In this document: positions 1 to 5,464 of the stretch, piece by piece | Position numbering within the stretch: position 1 is the first letter of the stretch | Layout: the number at the start of each line of letters is the position of its first letter | Assembly (NCBI GenBank): GCA_020050375.1 | Contig: JAGVKR010000755.1 | Location: 1-8,476 of the forward strand | Source of the DNA: Planctomycetales bacterium | Lineage (GTDB): Bacteria; Planctomycetota; Planctomycetia; Planctomycetales; Planctomycetaceae | Direction of reading: 5' to 3' | DNA: 8,476 bases | Position numbers and translations under genes: made by a program | Notes under the pieces: model-generated | What the model was told of the DNA's origin: nothing | Seen by the model: only the letters and a program-made list of their open reading frames with translations | The model's database searches: none

Positions 1-1
1 C

Positions 2-205
2 CCGGTGTTCGACTGGGTCAAGCGGCTGGGGAACATCGATCGGGAAGAGATGTTCCGCGTGTTCAATATGGGGATCGGCTTCGTCCTCGTCGTCCGCGAA
101 CGATCGCTCGACGAAGTGCAGCAGCGGCTCGAAGACATGCAGGTGGCCACACACGTGATCGGGCACGTCGCCGAAGGGGATCGCGCCGTCACGTATCTCA
201 ACTGA
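2..205 (+). CDS. purM: Phosphoribosylformylglycinamidine cyclo-ligase (AIR synthetase), C-terminal fragment
   Basis: This is the 3' end of purM. The reading frame is open to the left edge, so the start lies outside the window and the GTG at 5 is an internal Val codon. PurM closes the imidazole ring of FGAM with ATP to give AIR, the fifth step of de novo purine synthesis, in the cytoplasm. The 67 visible residues match the end of the family: a PxVFxW segment, then G-N-I-x-x-x-EM-x-R-x-FN-x-G-I-G, which corresponds to the conserved GNV..HEMYRTFNCGVGM stretch of E. coli PurM. After it comes the short regulatory-looking tail 'VIGHVAEGDRAV' that closes PurM proteins. The stop is TGA at 203-205. 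The next gene starts 11 nt later on the same strand, so the two are probably co-transcribed although their functions are unrelated. Identification is by remembered family motifs and is firm for this length. Confidence 0.93.
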   Translation, partial: PVFDWVKRLGNIDREEMFRVFNMGIGFVLVVRERSLDEVQQRLEDMQVATHVIGHVAEGDRAVTYLN

Positions 206-216
206 CACCAGGCGTC

Positions 217-1059
217 ATGAGCACAGCCGTCGCGTCATCGCGTGCGCCGCAGCCACATTACGGCCGGGTGTTGTGGATGTTTCTCCGCAACTCGCTGATC
301 CGGGAAATGGCGTTCCGGGGCAACTTCCTGATTGAAGTCATCACCAACGCCTTCTGGTTCTGCGCGCAACTGGTGTTCTTCAGCCTGATCTTCGGCAACG
401 TCCCCAGTGTCAACGGCTGGAACCGGATGGAATACTTCGCCTTCATGGCGACGGGGATGATCATCAACACGCTGATCGAGGCGTTCTTCATGCCGAACTG
501 CGCCAATTTCAGCGAGCTGATTCGCACGGGCAATCTCGACTTTGCGCTGCTCAAGCCGATCGACACGCAGTTTCTCGTGTCGTTCGAGAAGCTCGACCTG
601 GGGGCCTTGTGCCATCTCGTGCTGCCGGTGGCGCTGCTCGGGTACGCGCTCGGTGAAATCGGCCGACCGGTCAGCGCCGTCGACGTGGTGATGTACGTCG
701 GGCTGATTCTGACGGGGGTCGCGTTCTTCTACAGCCTGATGGTCGTCCTGGCGAGCACGAGCATCTGGTTCGGACGAAACCAGGGCCTGTACGAGTTCTG
801 GTTCTACATCACGATCTTTGCCCGTTACCCGCGCAACATCTATGGCGGGTCGCCCGCGGGCGAATTATTGCGAATGACCTTTTCGTACGTCCTGCCGATT
901 CTGCTGGTCGTCACCGTCCCGGCCGAGGTCGTTGTGGGCAAGACGCTCGATCCGTCGTGGATCACGGCGATCAGCGCAATCGCGGCGATCGTCGGGCTCT
1001 ACGGCTCGCGCCTGGTGTTTCACCGGGCGCTCCGCAGTTATCGGAGCGCGAGCAGTTGA
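217..1059 (+). CDS. ABC-2 type transporter permease (DUF990 / ABC2_membrane_6-like)
   Basis: This is a 280-residue integral membrane protein, likely the permease half of an ABC exporter in the inner membrane. About six hydrophobic segments are visible, near residues 42-60, 72-92, 128-147, 156-182, 218-240 and 248-268. The protein fits the family usually called ABC-2 transporter protein / DUF990. It has a short cytoplasmic N-terminus with an amphipathic 'FLRNSLIREMAFRGNFLIE' entry helix, a G-x-L-D-x-x-LLKPID motif at 105-116, and a late 'FSYVLPILLVVTVPAE' helix where relatives have F-x-Y-V-x-P. The ATG at 217 is only weakly preceded by AGG and lies 11 nt after the purM stop, suggesting translational coupling. 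Members of this family normally sit beside an ATPase gene and often a second permease. Neither is downstream here, since the next gene is convergent, so the partner must be elsewhere or upstream of purM. The substrate cannot be inferred. Confidence 0.82.
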   Translation: MSTAVASSRAPQPHYGRVLWMFLRNSLIREMAFRGNFLIEVITNAFWFCAQLVFFSLIFGNVPSVNGWNRMEYFAFMATGMIINTLIEAFFMPNCANFSELIRTGNLDFALLKPIDTQFLVSFEKLDLGALCHLVLPVALLGYALGEIGRPVSAVDVVMYVGLILTGVAFFYSLMVVLASTSIWFGRNQGLYEFWFYITIFARYPRNIYGGSPAGELLRMTFSYVLPILLVVTVPAEVVVGKTLDPSWITAISAIAAIVGLYGSRLVFHRALRSYRSASS

Positions 1060-1115
1060 CGGGAGTCGGCTTGAGGCGTGAGACACGGGGCTTGAGGAAG
1101 GCCCTGCGGCCAGCG

Positions 1116-1589
1116 TCACTTGCGCTTCTTCGGCTTCGGTTCGACTTCTTCGACGCTGTCGAGCTCAAAATCGGCGCCCAGATCGAATTCGTCCGAAAGA
1201 GCTTCCACGGCGGGCTGACCGATCGTTTCGACAAACTCTTCGGAATCGCGCGGATCCTGATCGACTTCGAACGTGGCATCGGCGCTCTCGAAGCCGTCGT
1301 CGTCGACAATCGCGGCGGCCTGTGGTTCGGCGTCGTCTGCCTTGGCTTTCGACGGTTTGTCTTTCTGTTTGGCCGGTTTTTCGGCTTTCGGTCCGGCAAA
1401 CAACAGAATGCCGATCGGCATCACGGCCAGAACCCCGCCGATGAGCAGCAGCATCCCGGCCAGCCCCTTGACTGTCACCGACCAGCCGCCGGCGCCGGCC
1501 GAGAGGAACGCCATGACCATCAGCACCGCCAGCCACGCGCCGGGAATGGCCGCGACGAGCGATGTCAGACACAGACCGGTTTTGTTCAC
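1116..1589 (-). CDS. Small membrane protein with two helices and an acidic tail, unknown function
   Basis: No family is recognised. From the GTG at 1589 the protein is 157 residues. Two hydrophobic segments (about 7-31 and 41-65) are followed by a Lys/Ala/Pro-rich stretch (67-84), a strongly acidic low-complexity region rich in Asp and Glu (about 85-150), and a basic end, PKPKKRK. This suggests a membrane-anchored protein with a disordered charged tail on one side. I chose GTG 1589 over the in-frame TTG at 1595 because AGAGG lies directly against that TTG but six bases before the GTG, a normal Shine-Dalgarno distance. It lies 99 nt downstream of another small two-helix protein on the same strand and may share its transcript. 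It converges with the ABC permease, with 56 nt between the two stops. Composition and codon use look coding. Function is unknown. Confidence 0.72.
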   Translation of the reverse strand: MNKTGLCLTSLVAAIPGAWLAVLMVMAFLSAGAGGWSVTVKGLAGMLLLIGGVLAVMPIGILLFAGPKAEKPAKQKDKPSKAKADDAEPQAAAIVDDDGFESADATFEVDQDPRDSEEFVETIGQPAVEALSDEFDLGADFELDSVEEVEPKPKKRK

Positions 1590-1688
1590 AGCCAACCTCT
1601 TTTCAGCCAGACGAAACGGTAATTCTCCGCAGACGACGATTCGCCTTCCTGGCTGCCGCGCGGCGGGCGCACGACGTTGGCGCGGCTG

Positions 1689-1868
1689 TCAGATCTCTCG
1701 ATAAGTTTCCCAGCCCATGTAGAGGACGATGACCGCCCCCACCAGAAACAAAATGTCTGTCGTGATGCTGTAGCCGCCGAAGGGGAACTTCAGCGTCATG
1801 TCCAGAATCGAAACCAGTATCACGAGTCCGGCCACGGCGACCGACCCGAAAATCATGTTCTTCGTCAT
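1689..1868 (-). CDS. Small two-helix membrane protein (59 aa), unknown function
   Basis: This is a 59-residue protein that is almost entirely two transmembrane helices (about residues 6-24 and 37-51). They are joined by a short loop, 'DMTLKFPFGGYSITTD', and followed by a polar end, 'GWETYREI'. No functional family is recognised, though the even hydrophobic pattern and the Gly-Gly loop look like a real protein. The frame stays open upstream to a GTG at 2012, but I prefer the ATG at 1868. The extra residues would be polar and low in pattern, and a TATACT box at 1930-1935 lies inside the extension. No good ribosome-binding site precedes 1868, and the ATG at 1856 (MIFGS) is an alternative. It is followed on the same strand by the 157-aa membrane protein, so the two may be an operon. 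Confidence 0.6.
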   Translation of the reverse strand: MTKNMIFGSVAVAGLVILVSILDMTLKFPFGGYSITTDILFLVGAVIVLYMGWETYREI

Positions 1869-2165
1869 TGTTGGCACCGAACTGGAGATGATCTGCTCCG
1901 GTGAGTTTCCCAATGGGAGAGTATCGTCCAGTATACGACTCAGGAAAGACCGGAATCCAGCCCTCTCGGCAGAATCGGCGCGGCTGGTCTTTCCGGAGGG
2001 GGTTTCTGACACCGATCGCTTCGAGGTCGATGAACGCCTCCTACTCGCTCGTTCGCACGATTTGCGCGAGGAACGACCAACAGGCGACCGATTGTGCCAA
2101 CAGACCCGATTCTGCCGGCCAGGCCGGCCGACGCCGGTCGTCCTTGAACGCCACCGCCGAGAGGC
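1869..2165. other. Gene-poor gap between the VOC gene and the small membrane genes
   Basis: This 297-nt stretch separates two - strand units. Its left part holds the possible -10 box at 1930-1935. Its right part holds a GC-rich inverted repeat, GCCGGCC-A-GGCCGGC at 2114-2128, which lies 38-52 nt past the VOC stop in the direction of transcription. That position fits a 3'-end hairpin, but no T-run follows it on the - strand. Overlapping open frames on both strands here have arginine-, serine- and proline-rich translations typical of non-coding GC-rich DNA, and I do not call any. Confidence 0.4.
1930..1935 (-). promoter_or_regulatory. Possible -10 box upstream of the 59-aa membrane protein
   Basis: Read on the - strand, 1935-1930 is TATACT, one mismatch from the TATAAT -10 consensus and about 61 nt upstream of the ATG at 1868. 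There is no convincing -35 hexamer 16-18 bases further up. Support is one hexamer in a fairly AT-rich patch, so this is tentative. Its main value is that it argues for the short start of the downstream gene. Confidence 0.25.
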
Positions 2166-2588
2166 TCAAGCCTTGGAGAAGAGCTCGACGATGTGGCCAT
2201 CCGGGTCGTAAAACCACGTCTGGTGGAACCCGTCGGGGCGGATTCCTGCACCGCGAATGCGAATACCGGCCGCTTTCAGCCGCTTGATGGCCGCCGGGCA
2301 ATCGGCCACTTGAAACGCGAAATGGAACACGCGGCCCGCCGGGGCCTGCGGGGGGGCATCGGGGAGGCCGGCCGGTCCGGATTTCTCGTCGCTCAAAATC
2401 AAATGGATCTGCGTCTCGCCCGCCTCGAACCACAGCCCCGGAAACCCGAAATCGGGTCGTTCGACCCGCTGCATTCCCAGAAGGTCGACGTAGAACGCGG
2501 CGCTCCGTTCGAGATCATCGACGATGAGCGTGACGTGGTCGAGTCCCTGGACGCCGATGGGGGCCTGAATTGCGGCTGCTGTGCTCAT
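2166..2588 (-). CDS. VOC-superfamily (glyoxalase/dioxygenase fold) protein
   Basis: This is a 140-residue, single-domain member of the vicinal oxygen chelate superfamily, whose members bind a metal through side chains on two paired beta-alpha-beta-beta-beta modules. The first module opens with 'GLDHVTLIVDDLERSAAFYVDLLGM' character (residues 15-39), and the second with 'FHFAFQVADCPAAIKRLKAAGI' character (88-109). It closes with 'TWFYDPDGHIVELF' (124-137). Likely metal ligands are H18, Q60 or H62, H89 and E135, which is the usual His/x/His/Glu layout. The substrate cannot be told from sequence, since glyoxalase I, fosfomycin resistance, epimerase and dioxygenase families share this fold. I start at ATG 2588; an in-frame GTG at 2630 would add 14 residues that resemble no domain. 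It lies 49 nt after the DUF1805 gene on the same strand and is probably co-transcribed with it. Confidence 0.85.
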   Translation of the reverse strand: MSTAAAIQAPIGVQGLDHVTLIVDDLERSAAFYVDLLGMQRVERPDFGFPGLWFEAGETQIHLILSDEKSGPAGLPDAPPQAPAGRVFHFAFQVADCPAAIKRLKAAGIRIRGAGIRPDGFHQTWFYDPDGHIVELFSKA

Positions 2589-2637
2589 GATCGTCAGTGT
2601 TCTTTCTGCGAGTGCGGGGGAGTCGGACACGCCTCGA

Positions 2638-2976
2638 TCAATCGCCGCCGGCTTGCAGCATCAACTCGACGGCTTCGCGGCCGGTCATGCCAATTTTGAT
2701 TCCGAACGATTCGGCCCTGGGGGTCATCCCGACAATTTTTGCCGGCAGGAGATCCTCGGGCTCGACGAGCGGGTTGGCCGGCGTCCCCCGCGCGATGGCG
2801 ATCGCCTGATCGAATTCGGCGGGGATTTCCAGGCCGTAAATGCCGCAGCCCACAATCCCGGCTTTCGTCAGGATCGAGCAATATTGCCCTTTGTGCCAGC
2901 GATGGCTCATACCCAGCGCTTCGCCGTGGTCGAATTTCAACGGGCGGTTGGTCGTGCGTGGCAATACATCCGACAT
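2638..2976 (-). CDS. DUF1805 (YunC-like) domain protein
   Basis: This 112-residue cytoplasmic protein resembles the DUF1805 family, of which B. subtilis YunC is the known example; its biochemical role is not established. The match is to the family's conserved path. It has a 'KAGIVGCGIYGLE' strand-turn (38-50) where relatives have a G-x-V-x-CG motif, then an 'AIARGTPANPLVEPEDLLPAKI' segment (60-81) carrying the V-x-x-x-EDLL pattern. It ends with 'AESFGIKIGMTGREAVELM' (88-106), with the G-I-x-x-GM-x-G-R-E-A core. The length is close to usual for a single DUF1805 domain. ATG 2976 is chosen because AAAGGTG lies about six bases upstream; an in-frame TTG at 2994 is less likely. The gene is preceded by a leader of about 330 nt from a strong predicted promoter, so it may be regulated. 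It is followed by the VOC gene. Confidence in the family is good, in function none. Confidence 0.78.
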   Translation of the reverse strand: MSDVLPRTTNRPLKFDHGEALGMSHRWHKGQYCSILTKAGIVGCGIYGLEIPAEFDQAIAIARGTPANPLVEPEDLLPAKIVGMTPRAESFGIKIGMTGREAVELMLQAGGD

Positions 2977-3081
2977 GCGAGCACCTTTCGGCAAGGGTTG
3001 CGTTGCATGCTACCGCGTCAGTGCTGTGCGTTGCAAGCGGTTGGGCGTCTGGCTGAACGAATGGGATGCGCGGCCCATCTT

Positions 3082-3107
3082 AAAAATGTGTGCAATTGCA
3101 CATTTTT
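3082..3107. promoter_or_regulatory. Palindromic element in the DUF1805 leader (possible operator or RNA hairpin)
   Basis: Positions 3082-3090 (AAAAATGTG) and 3099-3107 (CACATTTTT) form a perfect 9-bp inverted repeat around an 8-nt centre. A second, nested dyad, TGTGCAATTGCACA, runs from 3089 to 3102 and is a perfect 14-bp palindrome. It is sharply AT-rich against its surroundings and lies about 105-130 nt upstream of the DUF1805 start and about 200 nt downstream of the predicted promoter. The stem is too AT-rich for a typical Rho-independent terminator, so a protein-binding site or a regulatory hairpin seems likelier. Confidence 0.5.
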
Positions 3108-3152
3108 GAGAACGGCGATTCACGAACGATTCGAAGGAAACCGGGGCACAAT

Positions 3153-3263
3153 TCAAAAACCGATGCAGTTGTCGGATTTCGAATCCCGTTCTTGAGAGTC
3201 ACGACGAGCAGAACTGGGGCGCGCGACGCCCTTCACGGCGCAAATGTCGAGCCAAGCTGGCAT
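3153..3263 (-). CDS. Possible 36-aa leader ORF upstream of DUF1805
   Basis: A short frame opens with ATG at 3263-3261 and ends with TGA at 3155-3153, giving 36 residues beginning MPAWLDICAVKGVAR. It lies about 40 nt into the transcript predicted from the promoter at 3310-3338 and ends before the palindrome at 3082-3107. No clear ribosome-binding site precedes it, and the composition (many Arg, Ser and Asp) is not distinctive. It could be a leader peptide, but chance is an equally good explanation. I list it because the leader is otherwise empty. Confidence 0.15.
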   Translation of the reverse strand: MPAWLDICAVKGVARPSSARRDSQERDSKSDNCIGF

Positions 3264-3309
3264 CGAGCGATCTGCGCCGACCCCGCGAGAGAAACGGGCA
3301 CGAACTTAT

Positions 3310-3338
3310 AGTATACAAATGTATCAATTCATTGTCAA
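3310..3338 (-). promoter_or_regulatory. Strong sigma70-type promoter with TACA-NN-TGTA operator box in the spacer
   Basis: Read on the - strand, 3338-3333 is TTGACA (perfect -35), 3332-3316 is a 17-nt spacer, and 3315-3310 is TATACT (one mismatch to the -10 consensus). Transcription would begin near 3303 and run toward the DUF1805 gene at 2976. Inside the spacer, overlapping the -10 box by two bases, is TACA-AA-TGTA on the + strand (3314-3323; ATACA/TGTAT arms 3313-3324). This is the dyad pattern known for BlaI/MecI/CopY-type repressors, which block promoters when bound. Hexamers, spacing and dyad are read directly; the repressor identity is inference, and no such regulator is encoded in the window. 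Confidence 0.62.
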
Positions 3339-3535
3339 CACCGCTCGATCGGAACTCAGATGGACGTGCGCCGAATGCCTGAATCTCGCGGCCTGGTGAG
3401 GAGCAATAGAAAGAGGCGGGCTGAGGCGAGCGGCTGAGGAAAACGGCGCTCGAGCCGCGAATTCTCGAAAGCCGAGTTTTCTTCCGTCAATGGCGTAGAG
3501 CGCGACGCGCGCGTCTTGGCGGCCACCGGCAATGA
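3339..3535. other. Non-coding gap between the mqnE stop and the DUF1805 promoter
   Basis: No gene is supported here. An open - strand frame of 84 residues (3324-3578) crosses it, but it overlaps the end of mqnE and has no ribosome-binding site or recognisable pattern. Visible structure is a 12-bp perfect palindrome GACGCGCGCGTC at 3504-3515, about 20 nt past the mqnE stop. There is also a short hairpin at 3444-3457 (CGGC/GCCG arms) followed on the - strand by four T. Either might mark the end of the mqnE transcript, but both are weak. Confidence 0.4.
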
Positions 3536-4684
3536 TCACACCGGAACGAGCGAGCGAATCGGCTCGCCGATCCGCCACTGCGCGCCGTTTCCGTCGCGGA
3601 TCACCCGGCGATAGAGCGTGTCGCGCTCAACCGGCACGCGACCGGCTTCTTTGATCATGCGGTGAAGCTGATCGACCGTCAGCCCTTCGGGGGTCTTGGC
3701 GCCGGCATCGTGATAGATCAGCTCATGAATCACCGTGCCGTCGAGGTCGTCGGCCCCGAAGCTGAGCGCGACCTGGGCCACCTTTTCTCCCAGCATGATC
3801 CAGTAGGCTTTGATGTGGTCGAAGTTGTCGAGCATGATTCGCGCCAGGGCCATCACCGAAAGATCGGTGAGCCCGGACGGCTTGGGGATGTGGTCGAGCC
3901 CCGTGTTTTCGGGATGAAACGCCAGCGGAATGAACGTCTGGAATCCGCCGGTCTGGTCCTGCAGGTCGCGCAGCCGGCAGAGATGATCGACGCGATGCCA
4001 CGGCTTTTCGATGTGCCCGTAGAGCATCGTGGCATTGGTCCGCAGCCCTAACTCATGGGCGGTGCGATGGATGTCGAGCCAGTTTTGCGCGTCGGCCTTG
4101 TGCTCGCAGATGCGATCGCGGATCTCGGGATGGAAGATTTCGGCGCCTCCGCCAGGCATGCTCCCCAGCCCCGCTTCAACCATCTGCTCGAGCACCCAGC
4201 GGACCGGCTTTTTGGTGAGGAAGCTGAACCAGTTGATCTCGACCGCGGTCCACGCCTTGATGTGCAGGTCGGGCCAGGCGTCGTGGATCGTGCGGACGAC
4301 GTCGACGTACCACTCGAACGGCTTCTGGTGGTGCAGACCTCCCACGACGTGGATTTCGGTGGCTCCCATCGTCCTGGCTTCGGCGACGCGTTCGCGAATC
4401 ATGTCGCCGTCGAACGTGTAGGCTTTGGGAGTCTTCAGATCCGACCGGAACGCGCAGAACACGCAGCGATAAACGCAGACGTTGGTTGGGTTGAGATGGA
4501 CATTCGTGTTGTAGTACGCGTAGTTCCCGTTCTTCCGTTCACGAACGAGGTTCGCCAGCCGGCCGAGCGTGAGGACATCGACCTTCTCGGCGAGATAAAC
4601 GCCATCGTCGTAGGAGACGCGCTGGCCGAATTCGATCTTGTCGGCGATGTCGCGGAGGCGGGAGTCTAAGGGCAAACCTGTCAT
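3536..4684 (-). CDS. mqnE: Aminofutalosine synthase (radical SAM), menaquinone biosynthesis
   Basis: MqnE is a cytoplasmic radical SAM enzyme that couples 3-[(1-carboxyvinyl)oxy]benzoate with the adenosyl radical to make 6-amino-6-deoxyfutalosine, early in the futalosine route to menaquinone. From ATG 4684 it has 382 residues, normal for the family. The [4Fe-4S] motif is C70-x3-C74-x2-C77 in an N-x-C-V-Y-R-C-V-F-C-A-F context, preceded by a H-L-N-P-T-N segment. Diagnostic MqnE stretches follow: EIHVVGGLH (110-118), HIKAWTAVEI (141-150), SMPGGGAEIF (175-184), TNATMLYGHIE (216-226), FIPLAFHPENT (251-261) and HIKAYWIMLG (290-299). MqnC relatives differ at these blocks. The frame extends upstream to GTG 4747, adding 21 residues that look like a signal peptide. 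That is unlikely for a cytoplasmic enzyme, so I reject it, although ATG 4684 lacks a clear ribosome-binding site. It lies downstream of Uma2 and mqnP on the same strand. Confidence 0.95.
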   Translation of the reverse strand: MTGLPLDSRLRDIADKIEFGQRVSYDDGVYLAEKVDVLTLGRLANLVRERKNGNYAYYNTNVHLNPTNVCVYRCVFCAFRSDLKTPKAYTFDGDMIRERVAEARTMGATEIHVVGGLHHQKPFEWYVDVVRTIHDAWPDLHIKAWTAVEINWFSFLTKKPVRWVLEQMVEAGLGSMPGGGAEIFHPEIRDRICEHKADAQNWLDIHRTAHELGLRTNATMLYGHIEKPWHRVDHLCRLRDLQDQTGGFQTFIPLAFHPENTGLDHIPKPSGLTDLSVMALARIMLDNFDHIKAYWIMLGEKVAQVALSFGADDLDGTVIHELIYHDAGAKTPEGLTVDQLHRMIKEAGRVPVERDTLYRRVIRDGNGAQWRIGEPIRSLVPV

Positions 4685-4873
4685 AATCGATCGCGTGAAA
4701 AGCAGAAGAACTAAACACCCCAGGAGCCGGGCCGCAGTCGCCTTCACCGCTTTGGAAAAAAGTCAGCGACTCGACACCGGAACCCGGGTAAGACGGTTTC
4801 GCTGGTCAATTCGCCATCGCGATCGTATCGAGCAATCCGCCATGTCAATTCGCCTCGAACATTCAAAATATCG
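4685..4873. other. Gap between the Uma2 gene and mqnE, with a copied initiation segment
   Basis: This 189-nt gap contains a second copy of the Uma2 start region (see the repeat entries). Read on the - strand, that copy opens a 26-codon frame from ATG 4843 that soon ends. Further on, 4771-4756 reads AGTC-GCT-GACT followed by a run of T, a minimal terminator-like hairpin that could end the Uma2 transcript before mqnE. A stem of only four pairs makes this weak. No clear mqnE promoter was found. Confidence 0.35.
4840..4858 (-). repeat. Second copy of the Uma2 translation-start segment
   Basis: Positions 4840-4858 match 5422-5440 at 18 of 19 bases, the single difference being G at 4844 against A at 5426. 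The copy at 5422-5440 covers the GAGG ribosome-binding site and ATG of the Uma2 gene; this copy carries the same site and an ATG at 4843-4841. It lies 15 nt past the Uma2 stop. A shorter third copy of its core (TCAATTCGCC) occurs at 4806-4815. Confidence 0.6.
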
Positions 4874-5425
4874 TCAATCACGTGCGAAGAATTCTCGAAC
4901 CAGACATTGAAAGCCGGGGAGCACCGCTTCGCTTATTAGGAGTTCGTCGCATTCGAATCGGACGGGAGACCGGTCCGATCGACGCACTTCGACAAACTCG
5001 TTCTGCGGGTCCACTAGCCAGACTTCCAGCACTCCCGCTGCCAGATACTCGTCGACTTTCAGCACGACTTCCGCCCAGCGATCATTGGGAGAGAGCACTT
5101 CGACGGCAAGGTCGGGCGGAACAGCCGGATAGCCTTCCTCGGGGTAGCCCTCTGGGAGTCGGGCTCGACTGATGAATTGCACGTCGGCACCGCGAACTGT
5201 ATCCGGATTACGTTCCGTCACGACGCCGGCATCGTTACCGGCGACTGATCCGGCATTGTTCGCGCGAGCCCAGAGTTTCAGCACGACCCCCACATTGACG
5301 CAAACCACTCCGTGCCTGTAGCTCGGTGGACTCATTTCGGTCACCTCACCCCGAACCAGTTCGCTTGGCCCCCGGTCGGAGATTTGCAGGTACTCTTCAG
5401 CGGTCAGCAGAGTTTTGGTTGCCAT
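4874..5425 (-). CDS. Uma2 family (DUF820) PD-(D/E)XK-fold protein
   Basis: This 183-residue protein belongs to the Uma2/DUF820 family, which has the PD-(D/E)XK nuclease fold. The family occurs in many copies in cyanobacteria and planctomycetes, and its cellular role and targets are not established. Visible family marks are the opening LTAEEYL (7-13), 'SELVRGEVTEMSPPS' (21-35) matching the usual E-L-x-x-G-E/x-x-x-MSP block, and H38. The likely catalytic acids are D81 (GADVQF) and E109 (PPDLAVEVLSPND), with K123 (VLKVDEYLAAGVLEVWLVDP) on the following helix. The core residues are intact, so it could be active. ATG 5425 is preceded by GAGG; an in-frame start at 5452 would add nine Arg/Met-rich residues. 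The gene begins 39 nt after mqnP and precedes mqnE, so it probably rides on their transcript. Its presence between two menaquinone genes looks like an insertion. Confidence 0.88.
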   Translation of the reverse strand: MATKTLLTAEEYLQISDRGPSELVRGEVTEMSPPSYRHGVVCVNVGVVLKLWARANNAGSVAGNDAGVVTERNPDTVRGADVQFISRARLPEGYPEEGYPAVPPDLAVEVLSPNDRWAEVVLKVDEYLAAGVLEVWLVDPQNEFVEVRRSDRSPVRFECDELLISEAVLPGFQCLVREFFARD

Positions 5426-5440
5426 ATCAATTCGCCTCGA
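5422..5440 (-). repeat. First copy of the Uma2 translation-start segment
   Basis: This 19-base segment spans the Uma2 Shine-Dalgarno (GAGG) and start codon and recurs with one mismatch at 4840-4858, 582 bases away in the same orientation. The pairing suggests that a Uma2-type gene start was duplicated, or that two family members recombined here. Confidence 0.6.
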
Positions 5441-5464
5441 TCGCATCCGCACAAGCCCGCCGTC

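Noticed and set aside
957..1622. 221-residue + strand frame crossing the permease end and the 157-aa gene
   Set aside because: It overlaps the permease, runs antisense to a better frame and has low-complexity Phe/Arg-rich sequence.
2114..2128. GCCGGCC-A-GGCCGGC as the VOC gene terminator
   Set aside because: A one-base centre forces a smaller 5-bp stem, and no T-run follows on the - strand. In GC-rich DNA such palindromes arise easily.
3082..3107. Reading the AAAAATGTG/CACATTTTT repeat as a bidirectional Rho-independent terminator
   Set aside because: The stem has only two G-C pairs and the T-run is part of the stem rather than after it. It also lies upstream of a gene, not after one.
3090..3311. 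73-residue + strand frame starting within the 3082-3107 palindrome
   Set aside because: It has no ribosome-binding site or family resemblance, and it ends inside the promoter that points the other way.
3324..3578. 84-residue - strand frame between mqnE and the DUF1805 promoter
   Set aside because: It overlaps the mqnE 3' end and has no good start context or recognisable pattern.
4685..4747. N-terminal 21-residue extension of mqnE from GTG 4747 that looks like a signal peptide
   Set aside because: MqnE is a cytoplasmic radical SAM enzyme, the family begins near the MTGLPLDSRL segment, and the extension would be chance hydrophobic coding in the gap.
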